From Diospyros lotus (Eukaryota > Streptophyta > Magnoliopsida > Ericales > Ebenaceae): a stretch of 64,000 nucleotides of DNA. Within the stretch, counting starts at the first letter, position 1; every line of letters starts with the position of its first letter. The stretch covers positions 23,405,307 to 23,469,306 of the forward strand of contig NC_068343.1 of NCBI RefSeq assembly GCF_014633365.1, in the 5' to 3' direction. The position numbers were made by a program, and so were the translations under genes. This document shows positions 25,785 to 38,909 of the stretch, piece after piece. The notes beneath the pieces were generated by a model. That model was not told the DNA's origin and searched no databases. It worked only from the letters and a program-made list of their open reading frames with translations.

Positions 25785-26723
25785 TGTAGAATTTTTCTTG
25801 ATTGCAAATACATTGAGCAGAATATATATTACTCAACTAAAAGATTTCATTTTCTAGATTCAAATAAAAATCGTTCTACTTAACTCATTCATCAAATTAT
25901 AGCATATAACACAAAGATACAGCAACTTGGGCATCATGATATTTCATTCATGTTTACCAAAACAAGAACACATATAAGTCGAATGGCTTACCTATCATTC
26001 GAATGAGATAGAATGCATCTTACATATATATGAATATTGTATATTTCAAATAACATTTTAAAAGATAGATAATCCAAAACATCATCACTTAAAAGCATTT
26101 AAGAACTCTGTTTGTGTGAAGGAATAAACATTACTCGATTGATACCTTAAGAATTCACAACAGCTTGATCAATTACTGTTGAATTTAATAAGGTTTAAAT
26201 TCTTTCAAATAATTGAATGATTTTGCTTATCAAGCAACAAACATTCAACATAATAAGTTCTTCAAAAGTTCCTTCTTAAACTTGAGAACTTTAAAAATCT
26301 AAAAATTTGATACTTAAATATCAAATAGGCAATTTAAGCTCTATGAACTATGACTTAGGATTACTGCCTGAGTATATAAACATTTACTCAAGAACTTTGA
26401 TGTTTGACACTTAAACATCAAATAAAATACATTGCTCTTAGATTTAAGTAATGATTCCACATATTTTAGGTATTTAAGATATTTTTCAACCTTAAACTTA
26501 CTCTAAGTATCATGAGGTCCACATGACATTCATGCATGACACTTATGCACTATAGATATTTAGAATATCGCTTGAAACTCTAGGCAACATATTAAGGTTC
26601 TCAACCTTAGCACATCAGATATGAGAGCATATGTAGAACAAATGTATAAGCACATTAACAAATAAAACATATTAACACATGAGAACATTAAAGTTTTGAC
26701 ATAAAACAGTAATCATCAAAACA

Positions 26724-27600
26724 TTCATAACAAAAAAACTCAACAGGTTTATTCACATGTTGTTCTATAGAGTTTTCTCCGTATCCTTTTTCTTCATAGA
26801 GGAGATGTAATAATTTCTTGTTTTTCTTTGATCTCCTCAAACTTATCCTACTCCATTAGATGTTGGAAATTTCATTAGAAGATACCCTGAGGATATTACA
26901 ACTCTCATGTCATTCAGAAGCAAACATCCCAATATAATATTGTTGCCAATGAAAGTGTTTTAACTACCATGAAATTAGACTATCTAGTAGTGTTTTGGGG
27001 TTTTGTTCCTAATGTAATGGCTAGTTGTATTACCCCAACTATAAGGATTAATTCCCTCATGAAACTGAACAAATGAGAGTAGACAATTTTCAAAAAGTTG
27101 AGGGAAATATTCATCTTCTCAAAACAATTATAGTATATCAAATTTACTGAACTGCCGCTATCTATCAGTATTCTTCCAATAGGGCATTTGGAAATCACTG
27201 CTGAGATAACTAAGGGATTATAACTTGATAGGCTTGTCTTGCATAAGCCCTTTTTGAGGATAAAGCATGGTATGCCATAGTCTCTCCCTTAGATATTACA
27301 TAAATGCCTTGATTAGTAGGTTTATTATCTGGCGGGGGATTTTGTGTTTCATCTTTTCTCCGTTCTTCATACCATCTTTCTTCAGTATGCATGTCCCATC
27401 TTTCTATCTCTTCTTCATACTTCCTATCATTTCTTCTATCCCTATCTTTTGTTCGAACATATCTTTGGAGTTTTCCTTTCCTTTCCTTATTAGGGATTCG
27501 ATCTCGACTTGTCTGTAGTATGTCCATATGTTCTCTAGAATCTACAATAAACTAACAAACAAGTCAAGACTAGATCACAAGTTGAACTAATTAATTAAAT
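26724..27600 (-). pseudogene. Tat-1 gag knuckle and protease
   Basis: Reading on the minus strand: near 27,540-27,510 a degraded knuckle (YCRF, then YGHTTDK). It is followed by an Arg/Glu-rich linker to RAYARQAYQVI. The protease region then shows CPIGRILIDSGSSVNLIYYN near 27,190-27,135, with the DSG active site, and later TLGTKPQNTTR. After 26,980 the frame is shifted but still recognisable (GYLLMKFPT). The motif set is typical of Tat-group elements. It is the upstream neighbour of the RT at 10,567-11,475, from which a copia-type LTR separates it. Confidence 0.83.
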
Positions 27601-27700
27601 GGATGAACGAAAAGAAAAATAAAAACCAACAAGAAGAAATTAAAGCAAAACTAAATTCTTTATTTAATAAATGAATGTAACTAGGGTTTAGATTTCATTT
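27601..27700. other. AT-rich junction between Tat-1 and the next LTR
   Basis: I see no coding signal here. It may be the remnant of the Tat-1 gag linker next to the insertion. Confidence 0.4.
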
Positions 27701-30700
27701 AATTTAGTAAAAGAATACTCAAGAGAGGGGTGAATTGGGTGTTTTGACAATTTTTATAAATAATGAAAATATCTTGTTAAAAGAGATGATGTAGTAAAGT
27801 TATTTGATGAGAACAATATGTTGAAACTACTAACAGGTGCAGCAGCGGAAAATGCAAGCAAGCATGAATGTATTATAAAAGATTTATCATAAACATGATT
27901 TGAGAAAACATTAGGCATATGAAAACATTAGTATGAAGAATGCATGCACTTTTTAGAAGAATGTAAGAGGTATTTAGAGATAATAGAAATCAATATGAAA
28001 CATAAGAGATGAATGCATTGAAAGCTTACATGAGTAGTTAATAAAGATTTTTGTATATGCAATGAAACAATGTTTGAAAAGACTATTATGCATAAAAGAT
28101 ATATTTCATGAAAGTTGAATCCAATTTAGAGAAGATTGTATGTAAATGAAAAGAAGCTCTTTGTGTATTAATGAAAAATGGTTTTGAAAATATTTTAAGA
28201 TGACTTCAACCAAGAAATACATTTAAATGACATATATGAAAGCAATGCAATATGTAGCTTTATAAATGAAAAGAAAATGCATAGCAGAAAAAGATTCAAG
28301 TTGATAAAATGAAGATGGTAAAAAGAGAACAACATGAACACAACAATTTTAGAGTGGTTTGCAAACTGCTTAGTCCACTACCCTACCTCCTCACTAAGGA
28401 TTAAGAAAATATCCACTAAGGATGATAGTTTTTACAAGTTCAACTATAACCTCAATTTTTAACAGGTTAAGTAGGAACCTCATTTTTATAGGCTAAGCAA
28501 TAACCTACACTTTTACATATTAAAGTAGGAACCTTTGTTTTTCACAGATTAAGCAATAACCTCCACTTTTAAAGGCTAAGTAAGAACCTCCACTTTTATC
28601 GAGTTAAGTAGGAACCCTTACATGAGGCTTTTTCATAAGAGGCTTAGCCACAACCAGTACATTGTTTTTAAAAGACGCAAGCATAACCTTTACAAGAGAT
28701 TCACAAAGAATTGTGAAAATATATCTAAAGAGAAAAATATAAGATGTACAAAGATAAAAATATCATTTTTCTCTTAAACAAAAAAGAGTTTGAAAGAATG
28801 AATGAATAATCGCTCAACTCTCTTATACAATCTAGTTCGAGTGATATAAATTAATCTCACCAAATATTAGCTTGGAAGTGAAGAAGAATAAGTATTAATG
28901 TGAGGATCCAAAATTTTCTCAATTTTTTTTTATACAAGCTCTGATACCATACATTTAATAACAATAGAGGCCAATATAAATATTTATGTCATCATTTGTT
29001 TAACAATTCACATTAGGGCTTAACTGCCCATACATCTATAAATAAAAAGGGCAACAAAATCTTAATACAATATTAAACTACTTTTCTTCTTCCCTCCAAA
29101 AACACTCCCACGGATCTTTTGGTCATGATTACTTTATATACACAACTATCCACAAAACTCAAGCCACACTAATTTGCCCTCATCCAAGCTTCCCTCTTAC
29201 CTGGAATGATACAAAGCAAATATGAGCCACAAGGCTCAGCAAGTATAATATACAATAAATGAGATCAATAAGGGAATACCCCTAATACAGTGTATCATAA
29301 TAGCAAATAACAAAACAAGATTTACTCATTTTTATTTGACACATCCATGACATATTATTCCCCATCATGTACCTATACCATGTTATACCACATCAAGCCC
29401 CTACCATGACTCATAACACCATACAATTTATGCACATGCTCATTTACTCACATACGATCCTTGGGGCTCATACATAACACACAAGCATCTAAGGACTCAA
29501 CATACATGTAACATACATAATTTTAATTAAATCTTTAACCTATGGATCAAGTCCCACTTATCGAGCTCATAGTCGTAGCTCGCCCGTGTCAAGCGCTCGT
29601 CCACCTAACTTTGGGTAACAATACCATATTATCAACTTGTAGACTATTGTCCACCCAGCACTAGTTTTTCACCAGGTAAGCATCATAAGCTAAAGCTTAC
29701 ACGCATTGACTTTCCTCAAGCGAGCATCATGAGTCGAAGCTCACACGCACTGACTTTCCTCAGGTAAGCATCATAAGTATATTCCGTAGATATGGTCTGT
29801 CGCGTGCACTAGTCTCCATGCAATAGTTAAACATTTTAGATCACAATTGCGCATATACTCATACATGGTCATGCACTTATATATATATACTTACCAAGCA
29901 ATCGCTCAACATGGTTATATGCTAACTTATCATCATGCACTTATACTATGCTTCACCAATTCATATGATAAAGTATAGATGCATATATTCCCCCTATACC
30001 CACATCATATATATATATAAGAATGCAAACATACGCATCAGTGCACGCATACAATCTTTGGGCCCATTTCAATCTTAGCTCAACCCAAGGCCTTTACCCC
30101 ACGAACATAGTGTATCATGTAAAATAATAGTCATACTAAATCAATATCATGGACATGTAATAAACTTTATAAATACATATAAGATCATGCATTTATCAAT
30201 TTCCTCAATGATAGACCACAATCACATGAGATCAAAAGTATGTGTGCATTTAATGCCAACATGAGTCAAACATTTCTAAGCACATGCTCACACATGGATA
30301 CACCTTAAATTCTTCATTATGCTCGCATAGGTAATATCATGACATTTATAAACTCATGCATGATTATATTTAAGGTATAACTTCATACTCCTAATTGTAT
30401 TATATTTCCCCGAAAGACGACCAATTAATATTAGGATTGATGAACAAACTTGATATTAGATAACAATGAAATTTGGGAGCTTTCAACAAGAATCCAATTA
30501 ATACCACAAGATTTAACAACGTAACTAAAATAAAACCCACTCATCCAAAAAAAATGAGGGTTTTCAAGAACAAATTCTATAGATGGGAGGAACAAGCAAT
30601 CTGAAATGGAAATAACATAGGCAAGAACCATGATATTCACATAGGAAGTGTAGCTAACACAAGAAAGGGTTGAGTAAGCAAACTCCCAAAAAATTCCAAA

Positions 30701-31502
30701 TTTTAGTTGTGATTTCAAGGATCTATTTTGGGTTCAAAACTTAGTCAAATTGCATGAAAAAAATGGCTAAATTAAAGATATAGATCTCTAGTATCTAAAA
30801 CAACAAAGGAATTAAAAATAAAAAAATAACCATAAGAAGTTACTCCCTAAAAACTGAAGCAATATCAGAATATCCGAAATAGTAAAATTTTTAAATTTTA
30901 GGCAAAGATTAACATGGCTATTACAGGATCAAAACGCAACCAAATAATTCAATTAATATGTAAAAATGAAGCTTCTGGAGTCTAGTTCATAGAACAAAAA
31001 GTGGATTGCAAATCGGATATAGCCATAAAAAGTTATACCCTAAAGAGTACAGCATGCACAAAATTGTCGAAAATGAGGGAAGGACGGTCGACAGCAGATG
31101 GACAACGGCCAACTGCCAGAGGCTATTTCCCAAAATGGTCGACAGATGAAGAGCGAAGGTCAACCACCAGAGCTAATTCCACCACAACGGTCGACAAGCC
31201 TGACCAAAATAATCAACCAACAGTAACCTAAAACGCTAAGAACAAGCACGAAACCAACAACACAAGCAAGATACACCAAAATCTTGCATTGCCCCTAACT
31301 CTAATCAAATAAAGAATCATTCCTTCAAAAAATGAAGGGTGAAACAAAACCTTATTGAGATTTACAAGAAGAATAACAAAAATAGAGAAAGACCCATTTA
31401 TATGAAATTAGGGTTTTTAAGAATGAAATTCAAGGATGGAAAGAATAGCAATATGAGCTAGAAGGAAAGATTAAGGACTTGCATAAGAAATGAAAAAGAA
31501 AG

Positions 31503-32298
31503 TGTTACGGGTATTTCTCGCTCTACTCTGTGTGCTGGACTTAATGCAGTGATTCAACCCCAATGCTCAAGGCCCAGTAAACATCGAACTGAGCTCGTTA
31601 AAGCGAGCTCGTATAATGCTGGAGCCCAGGCTCAAACGTCAGGACCAAGCGAGCTCCCGGTAACGCCTCTAACTCAACAGCGTATTCAGGCAGGCTCCCA
31701 ACTATGTTCTGAGCGAGTTCCCAACGATCTCTGTAGCTCGTCGGCTCAGCCTGTCAGCTCGCATTATTGAAGGGGCATATGTCGCGGTATATCGGCAGGC
31801 CAAGGGCTGCCCTGGCTGGACCATTTAGGCCCATTTTCTTAGCCCATTTGGCCGACCCATGCCAGTCCCATCCTGGCCCTCTCACAACAACATCATTACA
31901 GTCGCGCCTGGGTTTCTGGGCGTCCACCTCAGATCCCATCCTTATTAATGGAATATCCCATCCACATTAATGAAGGTCTCGTTAACACCATGCTACGGCA
32001 GGGACGCCCCCGCCGGCTATTCTATCCCATCGCCTGTACAAGTACGGAGGATGCAGAAGGGCTTCTTCTCATATATATATCGACCAGCCCTCTTAAGGGC
32101 CAAGGTATGTACTCTTTCTGCCAACTTACGAACACGCGATATACTTGCTTACTTGCTCACTAACTTGAGCTTCAGAGTACCTGCAAGGACGAGCCGGCGA
32201 CTCAGCAAATTGGACCGAATACTTCATTGTTCCTCTCTCGGATCCACCACACCAGTGCGGGCCAATGAATCTTCATCGACCAATTCCTAACGTCGACA
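31503..32298 (+). mobile_element. Tat-2 5' LTR
   Basis: It starts TGTTACGGGTATTTC and ends CGTCGACA; the 3' LTR has the same ends with TGCTACGGG. It is 796 bp and contains several CGAGCTC words. Confidence 0.93.
32071..32080 (+). promoter_or_regulatory. TATA box of the Tat-2 LTR
   Basis: ATATATATAT stands in an otherwise GC-rich stretch and is kept in the 3' LTR. It would place the transcript start about 30 bp downstream. Confidence 0.5.
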
Positions 32299-32337
32299 TC
32301 TTAGCACTAGAAGGAGGGCTGCTCTGGTTAAACATCA

Positions 32338-34092
32338 ATGCCGAAAACTAGAAACACGAGAGGTTTCGGAGCAACAACTAACCAACCTGTGAACCATGTC
32401 AACCGTATGCCAGAGATTCCGCAAGCTGGGGGAGATGTGGCGTCCACTTTCATGCCTCCTCCGGCCGAAGCTATCCATGGAGTCCCTTCGCGGTGCCCCT
32501 ACCCGCCCGTGACTCCTACCACTGACACAGAAGTAATGCAGATTTAGAAGCAACGTCAAGAAACATTGGTGAACATTGTCATGCAGTTCGCTAATGCAGT
32601 TAAGGTGCTAGCACAAACACAAGCCCAGATAGCACAGGCGCAGGCGGCTACTTCTCGACCTCCAAGCAAAAGACCCCCTCCAGAAGAAAGAGAAGACAGA
32701 AGGGACACGCGGCGAGCTGGCTCGGTCCGCTCCTCCGACCTACACTCTCGAAGGGCGAAAGAGCGGCGACGCTACAATGAGGAGCCAGGGGTGCACCTCG
32801 CCAAATAGAGGACCGGTGCAAGCCCTTGTAGAAATCGCCACGAAGACATTCATGGAGGAAGTCACCGACTTGAGAATCCACGATGTGGGCATTCCTTGGT
32901 CGGGATCAGCAGTAGTCATGCCTCCCACCGCTACTCCCCTGATCGGGAGAATAGGGGGCAACCTCCCCCGCGAGACCGCTATCACTCAAAACAAGTCTCC
33001 GCACGAAAAAAATAACTCCCCACCGGGCATTTGGCGAACTAGGACCCTATAGTGGAGGAACTACTGTTGAGAATCCAGCAGCTGGAGGCTAGACATGGGG
33101 CGCACGATTGGAGGGAAATCTGCGAAGAAAGGACCCCATTCTCCAGAGAAATCGAGCTGGAGCCCCTTCCCCGCAGATTTAAGGTCCCCAGCATCCCTTA
33201 GTATAATGGGGACAGCGACCTTTATGACCACCTGGACGCTTTCAATGTCCAGATGGACCTGCAAACTTCCAGCTCATTAGCCAAATACCGAGCTTTCCTT
33301 GTGACCATGGGAGACATGCCCCGGGCATGGCTAAGAAGGCTTCACCCCCGCAGTATTTGCAGTTGGGACGAATGCCAGAAGAAATTTATAGACCAATATT
33401 GATCGCTCCGAAGGCAGCTCGCCCCAACATGCCACCTCGCTACAGAATTCCAACAGTCTGACGAATCTTTGAAAGATTACATAGAAAGGTTCAGGCACGA
33501 AGTGAATAATGTCGAGAGCCCCTCCGACGAAAGTATCCTGACCGCGATCTCCGCCGGGCTTCGGAAGGATGGGAAACTCTACGAAAGCATTTACAAGTCC
33601 CCAGTAAGAGACCTCGGCGAATTCTATGAGCGAGCTGCGAAGGAAGTCCGGTGGGAGGAAGTATTCGACCTGAAAAAATCGAGCGACCAAAAAAAGGGGG
33701 GGAACATACCGGCCAAAGCAAAAAGAGAGGTGATGAAGACTCTCGCAAGGAAGGTCGAGGACGGAGCCCTAACGATCAGATGGCCAAAAAGGTGAGTACA
33801 GGCAGGGAGTTGAACGACCAGCATACCAAGGTCGGTATGAAAGTTACAGTGTCTTATCTGACTCCCAAGACAAGATCTTCGCCACAGAACGTAACAAGGA
33901 AGACTTCGAAAGCCCCAACCCTCTAAAGACTCCCGACAAATACAGAACTAAGAGCAAATTATGTGCCTATCACAATGAGGCGGGGCACACCACTTTCGAG
34001 TGTTGGGCGCTGAAAGATGCAATTGAAGAACTAATCAGGAGAGGTCGACTATGTGACTATATGGTGTGTCCTAGGGATCAACAACCCAAATA
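32338..34092 (+). pseudogene. Tat-2 gag with CHHC-type knuckle
   Basis: ATG at 32,338 opens MPKTRNTRGFGATTNQP. The N-terminal third is Pro-, Arg- and Gln-rich. The capsid-like core spans about 33,150-33,660, with FKVPSIP, MPRAWLRRLHPRSICSWDEC and SLKDYIERFRHEVNNVE. Near 33,962-34,003 the knuckle reads CAYHNEAGHTTFECWALKDA, with the spacing usual in Tat gag. Stops at 32,545 and 32,806, plus others and at least one frame change, break it. The protein would assemble the particle around element RNA. Confidence 0.88.
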
Positions 34093-34144
34093 GCCGGCTC
34101 AACAAAGTCCTCACCAAGCTCCAGAGCCGGACCAAACACCCACG

Positions 34145-35916
34145 GTGAGAACCATCTTTACTATTCATGGAGGGCCCCATATCGTAGGGACTTCTAATAG
34201 GTCGCATGAGCGGTATGTTTGGGAAGCTAGCCACCTTCTGCTCGTCGGGGATGGCAGCCAAGAAGGACCTTCCAAGAAAGCCAAGATAGCTTCAGAAGAC
34301 GTCTCTTTCACCAAAAATGATTCCAAAGGTATGCATTGGCCGCACAATGACGCCCTCATGATCCGAGCTCGGATTGGCAATATGGAGGTGCGGAGAATCA
34401 TGGTGGACACGGGTAGCTCGGTGAACGTCATGTAGAGAGGGTGCTTTGATCAGATGGGACTAGGGCCAGACCAGCTGATATCCTCTCCAGAGCCACTATA
34501 CGAGTTCACTCGCGATGCAGTAATCCCGAAAGGATGTATAAGGCTCCCGCTAACAATTGGAGAATCAGACCTCCAAGCCACAGTGATGGCGGACTTCCTC
34601 ATCATTGATGATCCTTCTACTTACAAGGTCATCATGGGGAGACCTGCCATGAATGACCTGGACCTAGTTGTCTCAACCAAGGCCCTGGCAATCAAATTTC
34701 CAACCCCAAAAGGAACCAGTTGTGTGAAGGGCGAGCAGCATTTGGCAAGACGCTGTTATGAGGAAGCACTGAAAATAGGGCTTAAAGGAAAAAAGATAAA
34801 TATGGTTTCCGAAGGGGAGGCTCGAGTCGCTAATAGCCGGGGAGTCAGCTACGACCTGGACCCATGCAACATGGACTGCGACTGAGCCGTCAGCCCAGCG
34901 GACGAACTGGAAGACGTTGTAGTCAGTAGTCTTGATGTTGAAAGGCGCCTCCAGGTAGGCAAAGGTCTCTCCCCCGAGGTAAAATCCCAACTGACTGAAT
35001 TCCTTAAAGCAAATCTGGATGTGTTCGCATGGAACCACGAAGATAAGGCGGGAATAAACCCAATGATAATGCAGCATCAGCTCAATGTCAACCCCAACTA
35101 TAAGTCTGTTCATCAGAAGAGGAGCCCAATGACGAGTGAGCGGTATGCGGCCTTGAAAGAAGAAGTAGACAAGCTCTTGGCCAGCGAATTTATCAGGGAG
35201 GCCCAATACCCGACCTGGGTGACAAACCCGATCCTGGTAAAGAAAAAGAACGGAAAGTGGAGGACTTGCATCGACTTCATGAACCTAAACAAAGCTTGTC
35301 CGAAAGATAGTTTCCCTCTACCAAGAATTGACCAGCTCGTAGATGCAACGGCTGGCCACCAGCTTCTAAGCTTCATGGATGCTTATTCGGGGTACAATCA
35401 GATCCTTATGAACCCCGACGAGGAAGAGCATATCTCCTTTATGACGGATCTGGGATTATACTACTACAAGGTAATGCCTTTCGGACTAAGAAATGCAGGG
35501 GCGACGTACCAACGGCTAGTCAACATGATGTTTGGAGATCTGATTGGAAAGACCATGGAGGTATACGTTGATGACATACTAGTGAAATCCAGACAGGTCG
35601 CTAACCACGTTAGCGACCTAGGGAAGCATTCCAGGTTCTGAGAAAGTATCGAATAAAGTTAAATCCACTCAAATGCTCATTCGGTGTGGCTTCTGAAAAG
35701 TTTTTGGGTTTCATGGTAAACGAAAGGGGGATCGAGGCTAACCCCAAGAAAATTCGGGCTCTACTTGACATGTGATCTCCCACCAAGACTAAGGAAGTAT
35801 AAAGCTTAAATGGATAGGTCGCCGCCCTTAGCAGGTTCGTCTCCAAATCTTCTGTTAAGTCCATCCCATTTTTCAAAGTTTTGAAGAAAGCAAATAGCTT
35901 CGAATGGACAGAAAAG
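34145..35916 (+). pseudogene. Tat-2 protease and reverse transcriptase
   Basis: One frame runs from the gag knuckle through protease and RT to about 35,640, with only TAG at 34,433 and TGA at 34,883 inside. The protease shows IMVDTGSSVNVM at about 34,395-34,430. RT shows FAWNHEDKAGINP near 35,023, KNGKWRTCIDFMNLNKACPK, MPFGLRNAGATYQRLVN and YVDD at 35,564-35,575. The thumb continues with stops (LNPLKCSFGV, SRFVSKSS) to EWTEK at 35,916. There solo LTR X1 cuts it and RNase H resumes at 38,910. The catalytic residues of both domains are intact. Confidence 0.92.
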
Positions 35917-36861
35917 TGATCGAGGCTGTCAAACCGATCAGATTAGTGTATGTATTAGGACTAGTTTGCAGCTAGGATGCTCCCCAGGTCGTCTCCCAAT
36001 GAACTATCAACAAACTGTCAAAACAAGATTAAACAAGGGGGATTGTGTTGAAAACCGAACTTAAAAACGCTCAAGAATGAAACAAAGAGGAATTCTCGAC
36101 CAACTAAAACGTAACCCGCTACAGACCCTACCTCCTTACCACGGTAATCCCCGTCTCACTTATGAAAATAATCTGTTTGGTTTGATTTTACTCTTCTACA
36201 ACCGTAAAAGATTAAATAAAACGAGCAATCGCTCATACAATTTATAATATGCCATTTCTTTCTAATCAAAGCCTCAACCAAGCACGTCAATTTATTAAAC
36301 CCATCCAAAGATCATGCATGCATTCACACAACCGTGTAAAAGAAACATACATAAACTTAGAGAAGGAAAAGAAACGAAATCATCAATAAAACATGAGAAT
36401 AGAGTTCCAAACCGGATTCGACTACATGACCGAGACTCAAACCGGGCAAGGGGTATGGGAATGTAGAAGATTACAAGCGAATTAGCCTTCCATAGCTTCT
36501 AAGAAAAACCGTGAGAATCCTCCCAAAATGCCTCTTTGCTAGCTCTTATTTATAGGGTTTTGGAAAAGAAAAACCTAGGTTAAATGGGCTTAGGGATTTT
36601 TTTATTACATATGGACCATAATTTAATTAATTAAAAAGGGCCCAATGGATTCTAAATTTTCCCATAACCCAAAATGAAGTATGGTTGCCTCTTTAAAACT
36701 CGATGTCCGTCCACCTTGCGAAGCCCACTTGCGCCTCTATCGAAATAGCTCAAATCTGCGGCCCAAATCTGCCAAATAAGAGTAAAAATAGTGTGAAGCC
36801 CAATGAAATAAAATAAACACAAGACAAATGAAATAACCTAAATAGAGTGCAATGAAGATGG

Positions 36862-38860
36862 TGAAAGTAAAGCAAGATCGCTACGGGGCAAGCAGCGTAG
36901 TTCAAAAATTTTGAACCTTACCCCAATCCCGGCGATTGGATCAACGTCGAAATCAAATCATTCACAAACAAATAAATAAATCTAACCTTTAGATTATCGA
37001 GTCGTTCGCGGATTCGAGCCGTCCAAGCGTCCGGCCTCTAACTCGTGATACGCGGCACGCGTCCGTTGGCAAGGAGAGCGGAATAGGAGTGCTAGCTCCT
37101 TCTCCTTTGCGCGGCTTGTGTATGGACGGTAAAAGAACACCCACGTTTCAAATTGATGCCAAAAGAAACGGGGAAGAGTGAACGGCAATGCGTTTTTCAA
37201 CTCTTGAAAAACGACACCAAAAATCACCCCTATCATGGGCAACCTATAAAAGGATATTTATAATGAAATATCCTAGGGTTTCTAAAACCCTAATGGATTG
37301 GGCTAGCCCATTAATTTTAATTTAATTAGAATCATAAGTGGGCTTATTCTAGTCCAACTAGAAATATAATTAAATGGCCCAATCATTTTATAGGTTAAAT
37401 AAAATATTATGGCCCAAATCTAATTCAAGCCCAAATATATTTTATTTAATATTTGGCCCAAATCTAATTTGGTCCAAATATAATATTTAATATTTGGCCC
37501 AAATCTAATTTAGTCCAAATATAATATTTATTTTAATATTTGGCCCAAATCCAATTTAGTCCAAATATAATATTTAATTTAATATTTGGCCCAAATCTAA
37601 TTTAATCCAAATATTAACTTAAGCCCAAAAATATTTTATTTCCTATTTGCCACTCCAACAAATAGAAAATCATTAAATTAGAAACTCCTTCCTAATTTAA
37701 TCAAATGCCATTTTTAGGAAACTATTTCCATTACGACGACTCCTCGTCATATCGACGTCATTACGTCTATCTGTTCTTTTTCCGTGAGAACCTACGACGG
37801 CACAACTTCTTGCCGAAGTGTCCCACTTAACCATACGTCCACTCTCCTGGTTTAAGCCAGGGACCGTGCCTATTGCGTATGACTCATTAGGCTTCCAAAT
37901 ATGTTGGCAATGTGTCGGTACGAACACATAAGACAAGATTGGCCTCTAGCAAGGCGTCATGCCTACCCAATTATTCAGAAGGATTCATAATCCGCAAATA
38001 ACCTTTCACGAGCATGGTTACCGTGTAATACGATCCTCTCGTCAATGCATCTTATGTGATCTCAAGTATGGCGATGTGTTGCTTGATAATGATCACATGA
38101 GTTTTCTTCGGTCTTTCGGATATCTTCACTTAATAGAAAGTGAATCAATAACTCCTTATTGATCTCTTTCACCATGGCCATGGATTTAAAGTGAATATCC
38201 ACCGAATGCGCCTTAGATACATCATCCTCTATCAAGGGATAGACGAGTCCCATCTTGGCTATGCACCCATCTCCATAAGCCTCATGATATACCCAACGAT
38301 CGCCCACGTGCAGCCTTTGTCTAGGCCCATCGAAACGATGTCAAAGCATACCGGTCTTCTTATGAGATGACCGTGACAACCTCAGGTCCAAGGATTAGTT
38401 ACACCCATCTCGTATGAGAATTCCATCAACATTTAACCAAAATGGATTCTCATGGCGAGTCATGTCCAATGACACGTTCTCCAACATTGGTCACCTATGT
38501 ACTTGTCTAGGCATCCCCATGCCTATGGGTGTGAGACCCCCATTGCTATCACATAGCAAAAACATAGCACATACAAGTCTTACCGCAATTGTCAATGTCC
38601 ATTCTTAACATTGCTACGACTTGGGACGTTTAATGATGTCTATAAACTGTGATGCATCATCTCACATCTTTATAGATTATTCACAGTATACATCATATGG
38701 ACTTCTATCTAGTTTCATTCGGTTATTACAATAATAACAAGAAACTAATAGAATGACTTCTTGTGAATTTGAATAACTCCTTATTCAAATAATAACATGA
38801 TTACAATTGTCAGTGTACAACATGCCCAATCTGATTGGGTCTAGAGCACCTATACTAACA
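36862..38860 (-). mobile_element. Copia solo LTR (1,999 bp) inside X1, TSD GATGG
   Basis: GATGG at 36,857-36,861 and 38,861-38,865 flanks it exactly. The minus strand starts TGTTAGTATAGGTGC, like copia-A, and ends CTTTACTTTCA, which gives the orientation. The part from about 37,430 to 38,860 is an inverted near-copy of 43,642-45,037. Short frames translated over both copies differ at 0-5 residues in 67-81, so the copies are about 97-99% alike. It contains tandem TTTGGCCCAAATCTAATTTA units at about 37,395-37,620. Confidence 0.92.
37395..37620. repeat. Tandem TTTGGCCCAAATCTAATTTA units, about 50 bp each
   Basis: Four to five units alternate GGCCCAAATCTAATTTA and GTCCAAATATAATATTTAA. A shorter version with fewer units occurs in the inverted copy at about 44,890-45,030, so the array length differs between the copies. 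Confidence 0.8.
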
Positions 38861-38909
38861 GATGGAATAAGAGGGGTAAATAATATAAAATATGCGTGCT
38901 ATCAAAGAG

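Larger units (their letters stand above)
11476..26723 (-). mobile_element. Copia-type LTR, minus orientation, hosting copia-A and a gypsy LTR
   Basis: The right end AATCATCAAAACA at 26,723 is the reverse complement of a TGTTTTGATGATT start, so the LTR reads on the minus strand. Its own sequence is in three blocks: about 11,476-12,104 (with TAGTGGTTTGGATCACAC and CCACTACCTTGGC, the reverse of the block near 9,440-9,480), 20,906-22,866 and 25,790-26,723. Copia-A (12,105-20,905) and a gypsy solo LTR (22,867-25,784) sit inside. It separates the RT and protease of Tat-1. The left end is not sharp, since no AATTCACC terminal word is seen there, so it may be truncated. Confidence 0.65.
35917..38904 (-). 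mobile_element. Solo LTR X1, minus orientation, between RT and RNase H of Tat-2
   Basis: The plus strand starts TGATCGAGGCTGTC and ends GCTATCA, so the minus strand reads TGATAGCACGC to GACAGCCTCGATCA. These are the same ends as X2 at 46,915-48,279, which fixes the family. Flanks AAAAG (35,912-35,916) and AAGAG (38,905-38,909) match at 4 of 5. Removing it rejoins EWTEK to CKTAFQQLKEYM. Without the nested copia LTR it is just under 1 kb. No coding domain was seen. Confidence 0.85.

Noticed and set aside
32335..33824. Minus-strand open frames opposite Tat-2 gag
   Set aside because: They are shadows of the plus-strand gag, with no start context or domain; the supported antisense gene lies downstream of pol.
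37697..38307. Open frames repeated in both inverted copia LTR copies, as if conserved genes
   Set aside because: They match because the LTR copies are young and nearly identical, not because of coding constraint; they lie inside an LTR and have no domain.
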